Positions 38,938-46,620 of a DNA stretch of 64,000 bases are shown one piece after another. Position numbers and translations under genes: made by a program. Location: assembly GCA_022821145.1 (NCBI GenBank), contig JAJEEE010000009.1, forward strand, positions 1-64,000. Reading direction: 5' to 3'. The stretch is from Acidobacteriota bacterium (lineage in GTDB: Bacteria > Acidobacteriota > Terriglobia > 20CM-2-55-15). Position 1 is the first letter of the stretch. Each line of letters opens with the position of its first letter. The notes under the pieces are model-generated. The model was not told the DNA's origin. It was given only the letters and a program-made list of their open reading frames with translations, and made no database searches.

Positions 38938-40143
38938 TCAGGACTTCCAACCCTGGAGCCGGCCCTTGACTTCGGACATGAACTGATCCGCGACGGCTCC
39001 GTCGATGATCCGGTGGTCGAACGAAAGGGCGAGGTAAGCCATCGGCCGGATCGAGATCGCGTCGTCGATGACGACGGGACGCTTTTCAATTCCCCCGACG
39101 GCCAGTATAGCAACCTGCGGCTGGTTGATGATGGGGATTCCATACAGGCCGCCGAAGATGCCGGGGTTGGTGATGGTGAACGTTCCGCCCCGGACTTCTT
39201 CCGGCAAGAGCGTCCGCGTGCGGGCGCGCGCGCTCAGGTCCGCGATCGACCGCGCCAGGTCGAGCAACCCGGCGCGGTCCGCGTCCCGAATGACCGGAAC
39301 CAGCAGGCCATCGTCCAGGGCCACGGCGACGCCGATGTTGACGTGTCCCTTCTGGACGATTTCGTCCCCGTCGACCGAGGCATTGAGCATGGGAAACTTC
39401 TTCAGCGCCGCGGCGACCGCATGGACGAAGAACGGCGTGTAGGTCAACTTGGCCCCCGACCGTTCGAAGTCGGCTTTCATCGCGTCGCGGGCCGCCATGA
39501 TCCGGGAGCCGTCGACCTCGAACACGGTCGCGACGTGGGCCGATGTCCGACGGCTTTGGACCATGTGATCCGCGATCGACTTGCGCATGGCGGTCATCGG
39601 TATGCGCTCGTCGTCGTCCGGGCTGTCGGCCGCCGGGTGGATCTCCTCGCCCTGCTGCTCGATGTAGCTCATGATGTCGCGTTTCGTGATGCGGCCATCC
39701 GCCCCGGTTCCCTTGCCGTCGAGCGCGGCCAGGTCGATGCCGTGCTCCTTCGCGAGCCGGCGAACCATGGGGGAGGACGCGATCTCCGACGTCGAGGTCC
39801 CCGCTCGGCCGACGGACGGCGGACTCTCGGGCGCATCGGCGGCGGCGGCCGGATCCGACGCGTGTTCTTCCACCGGGGCGGAATCGTCCGATTCCGCGGA
39901 GTCGGACGACTCGATGTACGCGACCACGGTGTTGATCTCCACGACCGCGTCGACGTCGAAGAGCACGCGCTTGAGGACCCCCGAAGCCGGCGACGGTATT
40001 TCCGAGTCGATCTTGTCGGTCGAAATCTCGAACAGCGGCTCGTCGCGTTCGACGGGGTCGCCGACGCTCTTGAGCCATTTCGTGATGGTGCCCTCGAAGA
40101 TGCTTTCGCCCATCTGGGGCATGATCACCTTGATTTCGGACAT
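38938..40143 (-). CDS. 2-oxoacid dehydrogenase E2 component (dihydrolipoyl acyltransferase)
   Basis: 401 residues. Lipoyl domain with the modified lysine in STDKIDSE (Lys44), an acidic linker (SSDSAESDDSAPVEEH), a peripheral subunit-binding domain (SPMVRRLAKEHGIDLAALDG, about 122-160) and the catalytic domain ending SFDHRIIDGA with His377. It transfers the acyl group from lipoate to CoA. The E1 beta and alpha genes lie upstream on the same strand. Acyl specificity (pyruvate or branched-chain) cannot be told from sequence, but the linker and E1 types fit branched-chain or general complexes. No E3 gene is nearby. Confidence 0.92.
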   Translation of the reverse strand: MSEIKVIMPQMGESIFEGTITKWLKSVGDPVERDEPLFEISTDKIDSEIPSPASGVLKRVLFDVDAVVEINTVVAYIESSDSAESDDSAPVEEHASDPAAAADAPESPPSVGRAGTSTSEIASSPMVRRLAKEHGIDLAALDGKGTGADGRITKRDIMSYIEQQGEEIHPAADSPDDDERIPMTAMRKSIADHMVQSRRTSAHVATVFEVDGSRIMAARDAMKADFERSGAKLTYTPFFVHAVAAALKKFPMLNASVDGDEIVQKGHVNIGVAVALDDGLLVPVIRDADRAGLLDLARSIADLSARARTRTLLPEEVRGGTFTITNPGIFGGLYGIPIINQPQVAILAVGGIEKRPVVIDDAISIRPMAYLALSFDHRIIDGAVADQFMSEVKGRLQGWKS

Positions 40144-40186
40144 GCTGGTCGATCCTCGGCGATGATGGCGGCTGCCCGGCGGGAGG

Positions 40187-41161
40187 TCAGTAATCGTTCA
40201 GCTCGCGCGCCACGCGAACGACGTCCGACACCTGCGGCAGAAAGAACTCTTCCATCGGCGGACTGTACGGAACCGGCGTGTCGGGCGCCGTTATACGCCG
40301 GATCGGCCCGTCGAGATGCTCGAACGCCTCCTCGGCGATCACCGCCGCCAACTCGCCCGCGAAACCGCCCGTCCGCGTGGCTTCATGCAGGAGTATCACC
40401 TTGTTCGTCTTCTTGACGGACTCCAGCACCGTATGACGGTCCCACGGCAACAACGACCGCAGGTCGATGACCTCGAGGTCGATGCCTTCGCGTTCCAACT
40501 CCTTCGCGGCGTCCAGCGCCCGAAAGACCATCGCGCCGTAGGTGATCACCGAAATGTCGGAACCCGCTCGCCGGACCTCGGCTTCGCCCAGCGGAACGAC
40601 GTAGTCCGCACCGGGCAACTCCTCCTTGACGCGGCGATAGAGGAACTTGTGCTCGAAGAAGATAACCGGGTCCGGATCCCGGATCGCCGCCTTGATCAAC
40701 CCCTTCGCGTCGTAGGCCGTCGCCGGACAGACCACCTTCAGCCCCGGCGTGTGGACGAAGTACATCTCGGGATTCTGGGAATGGAACGGCCCACCGTGGA
40801 TACCGCCGCCGCTCGGCCCGCGAACGACGATGGGCACGCCCGCGCCCCAACGATAGCGGCACTTGGCGGCGAAATTGGTGATCTGATCGAACGCGCACGA
40901 AATGAAGTCGGCGAACTGCATCTCGGCCACGGGGCGCATGCCCATCATCGCCGCGCCGATGGCCGTCGCCACGATTCCCGACTCGGAGATCGGCGTGTCG
41001 ATGACGCGGTTCTCTCCGAACTCTTCGAGCATGCCCGCCGTCACCTTGAAGGCGCCGCCGTAGACGGCGACGTCCTCGCCGAGAACGAACACCCGCTCGT
41101 CGGTGGACATCTCTTCCCGGATGCCTTCTCGAATGGCTTCGACGTAGGTCGTCAGTCCCAC
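40187..41161 (-). CDS. 2-oxoacid dehydrogenase E1 beta subunit
   Basis: 324 residues. The transketolase-like pyrimidine-binding domain opens TTYVEAIREGIREEMSTDE and has FVLGEDVAVYGGAFKVT and IDTPISESGIVATAIGAAM; the C-terminal domain carries DLRSLLPWDRHTVLESVKKT. With the alpha subunit it decarboxylates a 2-oxoacid using thiamin diphosphate. The stop lies 43 bases before the E2 start and the start is 21 bases after the alpha stop. Confidence 0.93.
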   Translation of the reverse strand: MGLTTYVEAIREGIREEMSTDERVFVLGEDVAVYGGAFKVTAGMLEEFGENRVIDTPISESGIVATAIGAAMMGMRPVAEMQFADFISCAFDQITNFAAKCRYRWGAGVPIVVRGPSGGGIHGGPFHSQNPEMYFVHTPGLKVVCPATAYDAKGLIKAAIRDPDPVIFFEHKFLYRRVKEELPGADYVVPLGEAEVRRAGSDISVITYGAMVFRALDAAKELEREGIDLEVIDLRSLLPWDRHTVLESVKKTNKVILLHEATRTGGFAGELAAVIAEEAFEHLDGPIRRITAPDTPVPYSPPMEEFFLPQVSDVVRVARELNDY

Positions 41162-41182
41162 GGTGTGACCTCTGGCGCGGCG

Positions 41183-42199
41183 CTACCCTTCGAAGTAGAC
41201 GCCCGTCAGGCAGTCCTCGGGATCGGGATAGGGGTCGTTGTCGGCCAGCTCGACCGCTTCGTCAACCTCGGCCACGACGCGGCCGTTCATTTCCGCGAGC
41301 TTGTTCTCGGTGAGGTCGCCGAGGTCCCGCATCGACGTTTCCAGACGCGTGATCGGATCGCGTTTTTCCCAGTACTCGAACAGCTCCTTGGGAACGTAGC
41401 GGGCGTCGTCGTGGGCCGAATGCCCCGTCATGCGGAAGGACTTGCATTCGACCATGGACGGGCCCCCGCCGCCACGCGCGCGCTCGACCGCCCGATTGAC
41501 GGCTTGCCAGACCGCCACCACGTCGTTCCCGTCGACGATGTCCCCCGGCATGCCGTAGGCGGACGCGCGGTCGGCGACGTTCTCGACCGCCATCTGCTGC
41601 TCCAGAGGCGTCGAATAGGCGTATTGGTTGTTGTTGCACACGTACACGACCGGGCACTTCAGCACGGAGGCCATGTTCAGGCCCTCGTGCCAGTCTCCCC
41701 GGCTGCTGGCGCCGTCGCCGAAGAAACACACCGTCACCTGTTTCATGCCGCGGAGCCTGTAGGACAGCCCGACGCCGGCCGCGATCGGGATGCTGTCCCC
41801 CAGCATGCTGATGAACGCGATGAGGTTGTGATCGAGCGACCCCATGTGCATGTTGCCGTCCTTGCCGCGGGTCAGCCCCGTCTTCCGGCCCATGTACTGG
41901 GCCAGGATCTGCCGCGGCGTCACGCCCCGCATCAGAAACGCGGCCATGTCCCGGTGAGAGACGCAGATCGCGTCGTTTCCGTCCAGGTCCATGCAGGCGC
42001 CGACGGTGATCGCCTCCTGCCCGCGCCCCACATAGACGCCGCCGAGAATCTTGCCCTGACGGTACAGCTTGCGCTCGATCCGGTCTTCGAGTTCCCGGGT
42101 CAGCTTCATGTAGTAGAGCATCCGGGTGAGCTTCCCGATGTCCGGAAGATGGGAAGGACGGGACGACCCAACGGCCGACTGGGGTTCTGTGCGTTTCAC
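41183..42199 (-). CDS. 2-oxoacid dehydrogenase E1 alpha subunit
   Basis: About 338 residues. It has MLYYMKLTRELEDRIERKLY, GVYVGRGQEAITVGAC, and the thiamin diphosphate motif GDGASSRGDWHEGLNMA near residue 175, with the phosphorylation-loop equivalent SFRMTGHSAHDDARYVP near 265. It binds ThDP with the beta subunit. The start is uncertain: GTG 42199 leaves a short leader before the conserved region, ATG 42121 would start inside it, and 42274 is the longest option. First gene of the E1-E2 operon. Confidence 0.9.
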   Translation of the reverse strand: MKRTEPQSAVGSSRPSHLPDIGKLTRMLYYMKLTRELEDRIERKLYRQGKILGGVYVGRGQEAITVGACMDLDGNDAICVSHRDMAAFLMRGVTPRQILAQYMGRKTGLTRGKDGNMHMGSLDHNLIAFISMLGDSIPIAAGVGLSYRLRGMKQVTVCFFGDGASSRGDWHEGLNMASVLKCPVVYVCNNNQYAYSTPLEQQMAVENVADRASAYGMPGDIVDGNDVVAVWQAVNRAVERARGGGGPSMVECKSFRMTGHSAHDDARYVPKELFEYWEKRDPITRLETSMRDLGDLTENKLAEMNGRVVAEVDEAVELADNDPYPDPEDCLTGVYFEG

Positions 42200-42313
42200 G
42201 GCGGACCCGTTGCGCGTACACCAAACGTGGCGGTTAACAGCGGTCACAATATCCCAAAGGGGTCGGCTTTTCAAGGCGGCCGGGCAGCCGCGAAGCCGCG
42301 GTGATACGGATGA

Positions 42314-42772
42314 CTAGTGACGCGGATCCTTGCCGCCGTGGCGCTCCAGCAACTCCAGATCGAAACCGTGGTGGCGCGGGTTCGGGGGAAACCCGCGATA
42401 GATCGCGTGGCACGCGTAACAGACGGTGACCCGGCCGACCGACGCGTAGACCAACGCGTCGACGGCGGCCATGCCCGCCAGGGCCCCCAGGGCCGCAAGC
42501 GGCCGGTCGAGCGCGAAGAAGACCACGGACACGACGACGCCCGCCACGACGATGGCCAGACCCAGAGCCCGATTGAAGTCCTTTTGGACGTAGAGGTCGT
42601 CGTGGCCGCACGCGGCGCAGACATCGACCATGTCACCGTGGGCCACCATCGGCGTCAACCGCAAGCCCGCCGGATGTCCGCACCCGGGACACGCGAGGGT
42701 CGCGGCGTCTTCCGGTTCGATCTGGAGCCGGTTGCCGCAGGCGCGGCACTTGATATGTATAGTCGCGCCCAC
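42314..42772 (-). CDS. Zinc-ribbon membrane protein of unknown function
   Basis: About 152 residues from GTG 42772. Two cysteine pairs at the N-terminus (CRACGNRLQIEP and CPGCGHPAG) form a zinc ribbon; a third CAACGHDDLYVQKDFN precedes two membrane helices (LAIVVAGVVVSVVFFAL and ALGALAGMAAVDALVY), and CYACHAIYRGF follows them. The CAACGHDD...YVQKDFNR stretch occurs in membrane-bound zinc-ribbon proteins of unknown role. The frame opens further up to 42928, but a TATAAT sits at 42795-42800 on this strand, which argues for the later start. Confidence 0.65.
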   Translation of the reverse strand: MGATIHIKCRACGNRLQIEPEDAATLACPGCGHPAGLRLTPMVAHGDMVDVCAACGHDDLYVQKDFNRALGLAIVVAGVVVSVVFFALDRPLAALGALAGMAAVDALVYASVGRVTVCYACHAIYRGFPPNPRHHGFDLELLERHGGKDPRH

Positions 42773-42794
42773 GCGGGCCTCGTCCGGGATCCCG

Positions 42795-42800
42795 ATTATA
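42795..42800 (-). promoter_or_regulatory. Candidate -10 element (TATAAT) for the zinc-ribbon gene
   Basis: A perfect TATAAT on the minus strand, 22 bases before GTG 42772, would give a very short leader. No strong -35 is visible. It supports the shorter gene model. Confidence 0.4.
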
Positions 42801-43049
42801 CCGCTCCTCCGGACAGCCTCGGCCGCCGCGCAGACGGTCCGTACGGTCACGTTGCGCGACTTGGGGGCGTTGTCCCGTCTCGAAAGGGCGCGCCAGGCGG
42901 TAGCGCGTCCCCCGACGGACGCGTGCATGCCAGCGACGACCGGGCGCGTTTCGAGGCCGCGGCGGAAGCCGCTCTCGGGCTCGATCGGCTCGAGGCGGAA
43001 CTGGCGCGCGCACGGGCGGAGTCGGCGGCGCTCGAAGCGAACCCCCGAC

Positions 43050-44411
43050 TCAACGCTCTCCCTGCCCGGCCCGCTCCCGGGCCAGCCTCGCGTATTCCTC
43101 GTCTTCCAGGTATGTCACGCCGACCCAGGCGTGCGACATCTCGTCCACGCCGCGTTGCCCCCGCACCACCCAGACATCCGGATCCGGATTGATCGGGTTG
43201 TTGGACGTGTTGTCCATGAACGCGTGGAACAGCAGCATCGTGCCCTTGGGCAGCAGCGGCTGGACGTCGTCCTCGTAGTAGTAGGCCATCTGCCAGTTGT
43301 GGTTGTAGCGGTTGACGCTGCTCAGCATCTCTCGACGGCCGTCCGGATAGACCGCCTGCATCGACATGCCCGTGCCCCGCATGTGCATGTGGGGCCGGAA
43401 GCTGTGGATGAGCAGCGGACGGTCGACGACGTGGACGCTCTCGAGGATCTGGTACCCGTGAGGCGGGATCAGGATGTCGACGCCCCGGGGGTGCCCCTGC
43501 ATCTGGTCGACGACGAACCGGACTTCACCCGCGACGTCCCTCTCCGGCGCCTCTCCGGGAGGGTAGAGCCACAACCCGACTTCCACGACATCGTCGGGCA
43601 CTTCCCGATCGATGGGAAAGTAATGAAGACTCCAGGCGATCTCGGCCGGCCCGGGCTCGATCCGCATGCCGGTGTCGTCCGCGAAGATGTCGCCGCCGAT
43701 TTTCCCCACACCGTACATGTGCAGCGGGATCGACGTGGCCCGCTGTCCCGGTTTCTGGTACAGCGCGTGTCCATGATGGACGACGCGTTTGCCCGACGGG
43801 AAGGACGGCTTGAACTCGGTGGCCTCGAGCCACCGCGGCTCGTCGAATCCCGCGAACTCCACGACCGGGTTCCACCATTGATCCTGACCGTTCGCGAGGA
43901 CCGTGTACGGCGTCGACCGGACGACGACGTCCGGCGGGCGGCCCAGCGCCTCTTCCACCTGCCACGCGTCTCCGTTCGGAAACTCGATCGGGGGCGGGGT
44001 GCGGGCCGGATCGCCGGGCGGCATTCCGGCGTCGACCCAATGGACAATCGTCTCGATCTGTTCGTCGGTCAGCGAGAGATCGTTCTTGTAGGCCTGGATG
44101 CCGATCGTACGGTCGAGGTGCCAAGGCGGCATTTCGCGGTTCTCGACACGCGCGCGAACGATCGGTGCGAAGCGGCGCACCTGCTCGTACTCGACCAGCG
44201 GCATCGGACCGATTCCGTTTTCGTTGTGACAGACCTGGCACGACTGCTGGAGTATCGGCGCGACATCGCGGCTGAAGGTGGGAGCGGCCGGATCCTGTGT
44301 CGATGCCGCGCTCGCAACCCCGAACAACGACGCGGCGACCATCGTGGCGGTCTCGAGTACGGGTCGACGTTTCCGCCGCTCGTCCGGGGCCCCCGGTGGG
44401 TTCTCGATCAT
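43050..44411 (-). CDS. Secreted heme c protein with copper type II monooxygenase-like domain
   Basis: 453 residues. After an N-terminal hydrophobic segment ending AASTQ comes a cytochrome c domain with CQVCHN (heme site near residue 58) and the distal methionine region MPPWHLD. The C-terminal part resembles the copper-dependent ascorbate monooxygenase (PHM/DBH) fold: HHGHALYQKPG, SLHYFPID and HSFRPHMHMRGTGM, which hold candidate copper ligands (HH, HxH, HMHM). Redox function in the periplasm is likely; the substrate is unknown. It lies 37 bases downstream of the gene at 44449. The 277 bases after its stop hold no convincing gene. Confidence 0.75.
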   Translation of the reverse strand: MIENPPGAPDERRKRRPVLETATMVAASLFGVASAASTQDPAAPTFSRDVAPILQQSCQVCHNENGIGPMPLVEYEQVRRFAPIVRARVENREMPPWHLDRTIGIQAYKNDLSLTDEQIETIVHWVDAGMPPGDPARTPPPIEFPNGDAWQVEEALGRPPDVVVRSTPYTVLANGQDQWWNPVVEFAGFDEPRWLEATEFKPSFPSGKRVVHHGHALYQKPGQRATSIPLHMYGVGKIGGDIFADDTGMRIEPGPAEIAWSLHYFPIDREVPDDVVEVGLWLYPPGEAPERDVAGEVRFVVDQMQGHPRGVDILIPPHGYQILESVHVVDRPLLIHSFRPHMHMRGTGMSMQAVYPDGRREMLSSVNRYNHNWQMAYYYEDDVQPLLPKGTMLLFHAFMDNTSNNPINPDPDVWVVRGQRGVDEMSHAWVGVTYLEDEEYARLARERAGQGER

Positions 44412-44448
44412 GACGTTGTCTCCCGTCGGGACACGCTCGGGAGCGCGT

Positions 44449-45324
44449 CTATCTGACGACGACCTCGATATAGCCGTTCGTCCAGCAGCAGTGGCTCTCG
44501 AACCCGCCGCCGTTGTCCACGCGGACCCGAAGAACGTACTCGCCAGGATCCGTGAACGTGGCGCGGGTTGCCGCCGCGGCTCCGTCGCGTGAATCGCGCC
44601 AGACCTCGGCCGCCACCCGCAACGCCGCGGGATCGAAAGTGACCTCTCCGGGCCCCTGGTGCTTGAACCAGTTCACATCGATCGGCGTGGTTTCATCCGG
44701 AAAGACATCGCTACGGGTGGTCCAGACCGTCAGCGGCAGCGGGCGGCCGACGGCCGCCTCGAAAGGGCCCGCCCGGACACCGTCCGGGCCGTTGCCCTCC
44801 GGGCCCGTCGCAGTCAACCGAAGCAGCGGCGCCGTCGTGCGTCTCTCCGGAAAGATCCACTCGTTCAGGCGGTAGTGGATGCTCGTCGTGCGGCCCGGGA
44901 CCGACAGGCTCTGTCCGCCGTGCCGCAGCGTCCACACGACGTCCCGTTCGCCGAAGTCCGCCGGCGCCGTCACCGTGAAGACGCCGTAGTGCCGGCGGTC
45001 GCCCGGGGGCACGGGCAGAAACCGGGTCGGCTGTCCCCCGTCGAGCTCACGCGGCTCGATGAAGTTGTCCGGCCCGAGCGGGATGTCGATCACCTCCTCG
45101 GTGTTGACGTTGAAATAGCCGAACGACAACTCGTACGTCCCGTCCTCGTTCGGATACCATCCTTCGAAGATGGGGACGACGGGGCCGCCCGACGGTCGCA
45201 GCAACTCGAAGTTGAACTGCGTGCCGCCGGCGCCGGTCACGCGTTGCTGCGGGGCGGCCGGGGTCCGGCCGACCGCCCACAGCGCGACGCTCAAGATTGC
45301 GGCGATGGAACAGGATGCTCGCAT
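44449..45324 (-). CDS. Secreted protein of unknown function, partner of the cytochrome/Cu gene
   Basis: 291 residues with a signal peptide (ending TPAAPQQ). Beta-rich, probably two immunoglobulin-like domains: PVVPIFEGWYPNEDGTYELS with SFGYFNVNTEEVIDIPLGPDN, and a C-terminal domain ending DPGEYVLRVRVDNGGG. An adjacent cysteine pair (HCCWTNG) sits near the end. I recognise the arrangement from acidobacterial secreted proteins next to cytochrome genes but not a function. It shares a transcript with the following gene. Confidence 0.75.
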   Translation of the reverse strand: MRASCSIAAILSVALWAVGRTPAAPQQRVTGAGGTQFNFELLRPSGGPVVPIFEGWYPNEDGTYELSFGYFNVNTEEVIDIPLGPDNFIEPRELDGGQPTRFLPVPPGDRRHYGVFTVTAPADFGERDVVWTLRHGGQSLSVPGRTTSIHYRLNEWIFPERRTTAPLLRLTATGPEGNGPDGVRAGPFEAAVGRPLPLTVWTTRSDVFPDETTPIDVNWFKHQGPGEVTFDPAALRVAAEVWRDSRDGAAAATRATFTDPGEYVLRVRVDNGGGFESHCCWTNGYIEVVVR

Positions 45325-45411
45325 GGGTCGGACGCGGCGCCGGACCCGGCGGCGCCGGACCCGCAGGCCTCATCATAAGCACTGCACTTCAAGCGTCCAA
45401 GAAGGAAAAGG

Positions 45412-45485
45412 GGTGAGCGACGGGACTTGAACCCGCGACCACTGGAGCCACAATCCAGTGCTCTACCATCTGAGCTACGCTCACC
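45412..45485 (-). tRNA. tRNA-His (anticodon GTG)
   Basis: Cloverleaf on the minus strand with acceptor GTGAGCG/CGCTCAC, anticodon stem CTGGA/TCCAG and loop TTGTGGC (anticodon GTG, reads CAC/CAU). The extra 5' G (position -1) is encoded at 45485 and the discriminator base is C, both identity features of histidine tRNA. Confidence 0.96.
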
Positions 45486-45577
45486 GGAACAGGCTTTCGA
45501 TTGTCGAGCCCGCCCCGGCGTTTTGTCAACCGGGCGCGCCGGCCGATGCAGGCGAGGGCCGGACGCGGGCTCGCCGA

Positions 45578-46618
45578 CTACGTCAACGATTCCATGACCT
45601 CGTGGAGCACGGCGGCCCCGGGGACCACGGCCTCGGATTCCAGTTGGGCCAGAGGCGTTTCGCACAGGTCGAGCGACGCGACGAAGTCCGGCTGCCCCTC
45701 GTTGATGTAGATCAGGCCCGTCAACAGCTCCTCGTCATGGTTGGTCCGCATCAACATGGAGAGGGCGGCGGCCTTGTCCGTCGGATCGTAGTCCCGTTCG
45801 GTCTTCCGGAGCCTCAGGCGGGAACCGTCGTGCATCTCCACGTCGACCACGGCGCCTTCTTCGTAGTCCACCTCGATCTGCTCGAAGAAGGGGACGTACG
45901 AGATCTCGTGGAGCAGTTCTTCGTGTTCCTTCGCGAAAGGATAGCTCTTGGTCGATCCCTCGTGGTTGTTGAACGTGACGCACGGGCTGACCACGTCGAG
46001 GAGAACAGTGCCGCGATGGCTGATGGCGGCCTTGATCAGCGCGACGAGCTGCTTGGGATCCCCGGCGAATGAGCGCGCCACGAAGTTGCAGCCCATCTCG
46101 AGGGCCAACGCGCAGACGTCGATCGCCGGCAGGTCGTTCAGGGCGCCGCCCTTGGATTTCGACCCGTAGTCCGCCGTCGCCGAGAACTGTCCCTTGGTGA
46201 GTCCATAGACGCCGTTGTTCTCGATGATGTAGATCATCGGGACGTTCCGTCGCAGCAGGTGACAGAACTGTCCGAGCCCGATGGACGCGCTGTCGCCGTC
46301 GCCGCTGATGCCGACGGCCACCAGGTTCCGGTTGGCCAGCATGGCGCCGGTCCCGACGGCCGGCATGCGTCCGTGCACACTGTTGAAACCGTGCGACTGC
46401 CTCAGGAAATACGCGGGTGTCTTGCTCGAGCACCCGATGCCGCTGAGCTTGGCGACGCGGTGGGGTTCGACGCCGTATTCCCAGAACGCCCGGATGAGCT
46501 GGCTCGTGATGGCGTCGTGCCCGCAACCCGCGCACAGCGTCGAGTCGCCCCCCTTGTATTCCCCGATGCCCAGTCCCAGGCGGTTGGTCCTGGGAGGCGG
46601 CGCCGTCGTCGTGGACAT
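45578..46618 (-). CDS. korB: 2-oxoacid:ferredoxin oxidoreductase, beta subunit
   Basis: 346 residues. LCAGCGHDAIT and GCSSKTPAYF hold cluster-binding cysteines; the thiamin diphosphate motif GDGDSASIGLGQFCHLLRRN is near residue 105, followed by NNGVYGLTKGQ. Together with the alpha subunit it oxidises a 2-oxoacid (2-oxoglutarate or pyruvate) and reduces ferredoxin. It starts two bases after the alpha stop. A separate ferredoxin gene is not adjacent. Confidence 0.93.
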   Translation of the reverse strand: MSTTTAPPPRTNRLGLGIGEYKGGDSTLCAGCGHDAITSQLIRAFWEYGVEPHRVAKLSGIGCSSKTPAYFLRQSHGFNSVHGRMPAVGTGAMLANRNLVAVGISGDGDSASIGLGQFCHLLRRNVPMIYIIENNGVYGLTKGQFSATADYGSKSKGGALNDLPAIDVCALALEMGCNFVARSFAGDPKQLVALIKAAISHRGTVLLDVVSPCVTFNNHEGSTKSYPFAKEHEELLHEISYVPFFEQIEVDYEEGAVVDVEMHDGSRLRLRKTERDYDPTDKAAALSMLMRTNHDEELLTGLIYINEGQPDFVASLDLCETPLAQLESEAVVPGAAVLHEVMESLT

Positions 46619-46620
46619 GA

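Noticed and set aside
42930-43090. Helical-looking plus-strand frame (RFEAAAEAALGLDRLEAEL)
   Set aside because: No start signal, and it runs into antisense of the cytochrome/Cu gene's C-terminus. Perhaps a remnant, but not supportable.
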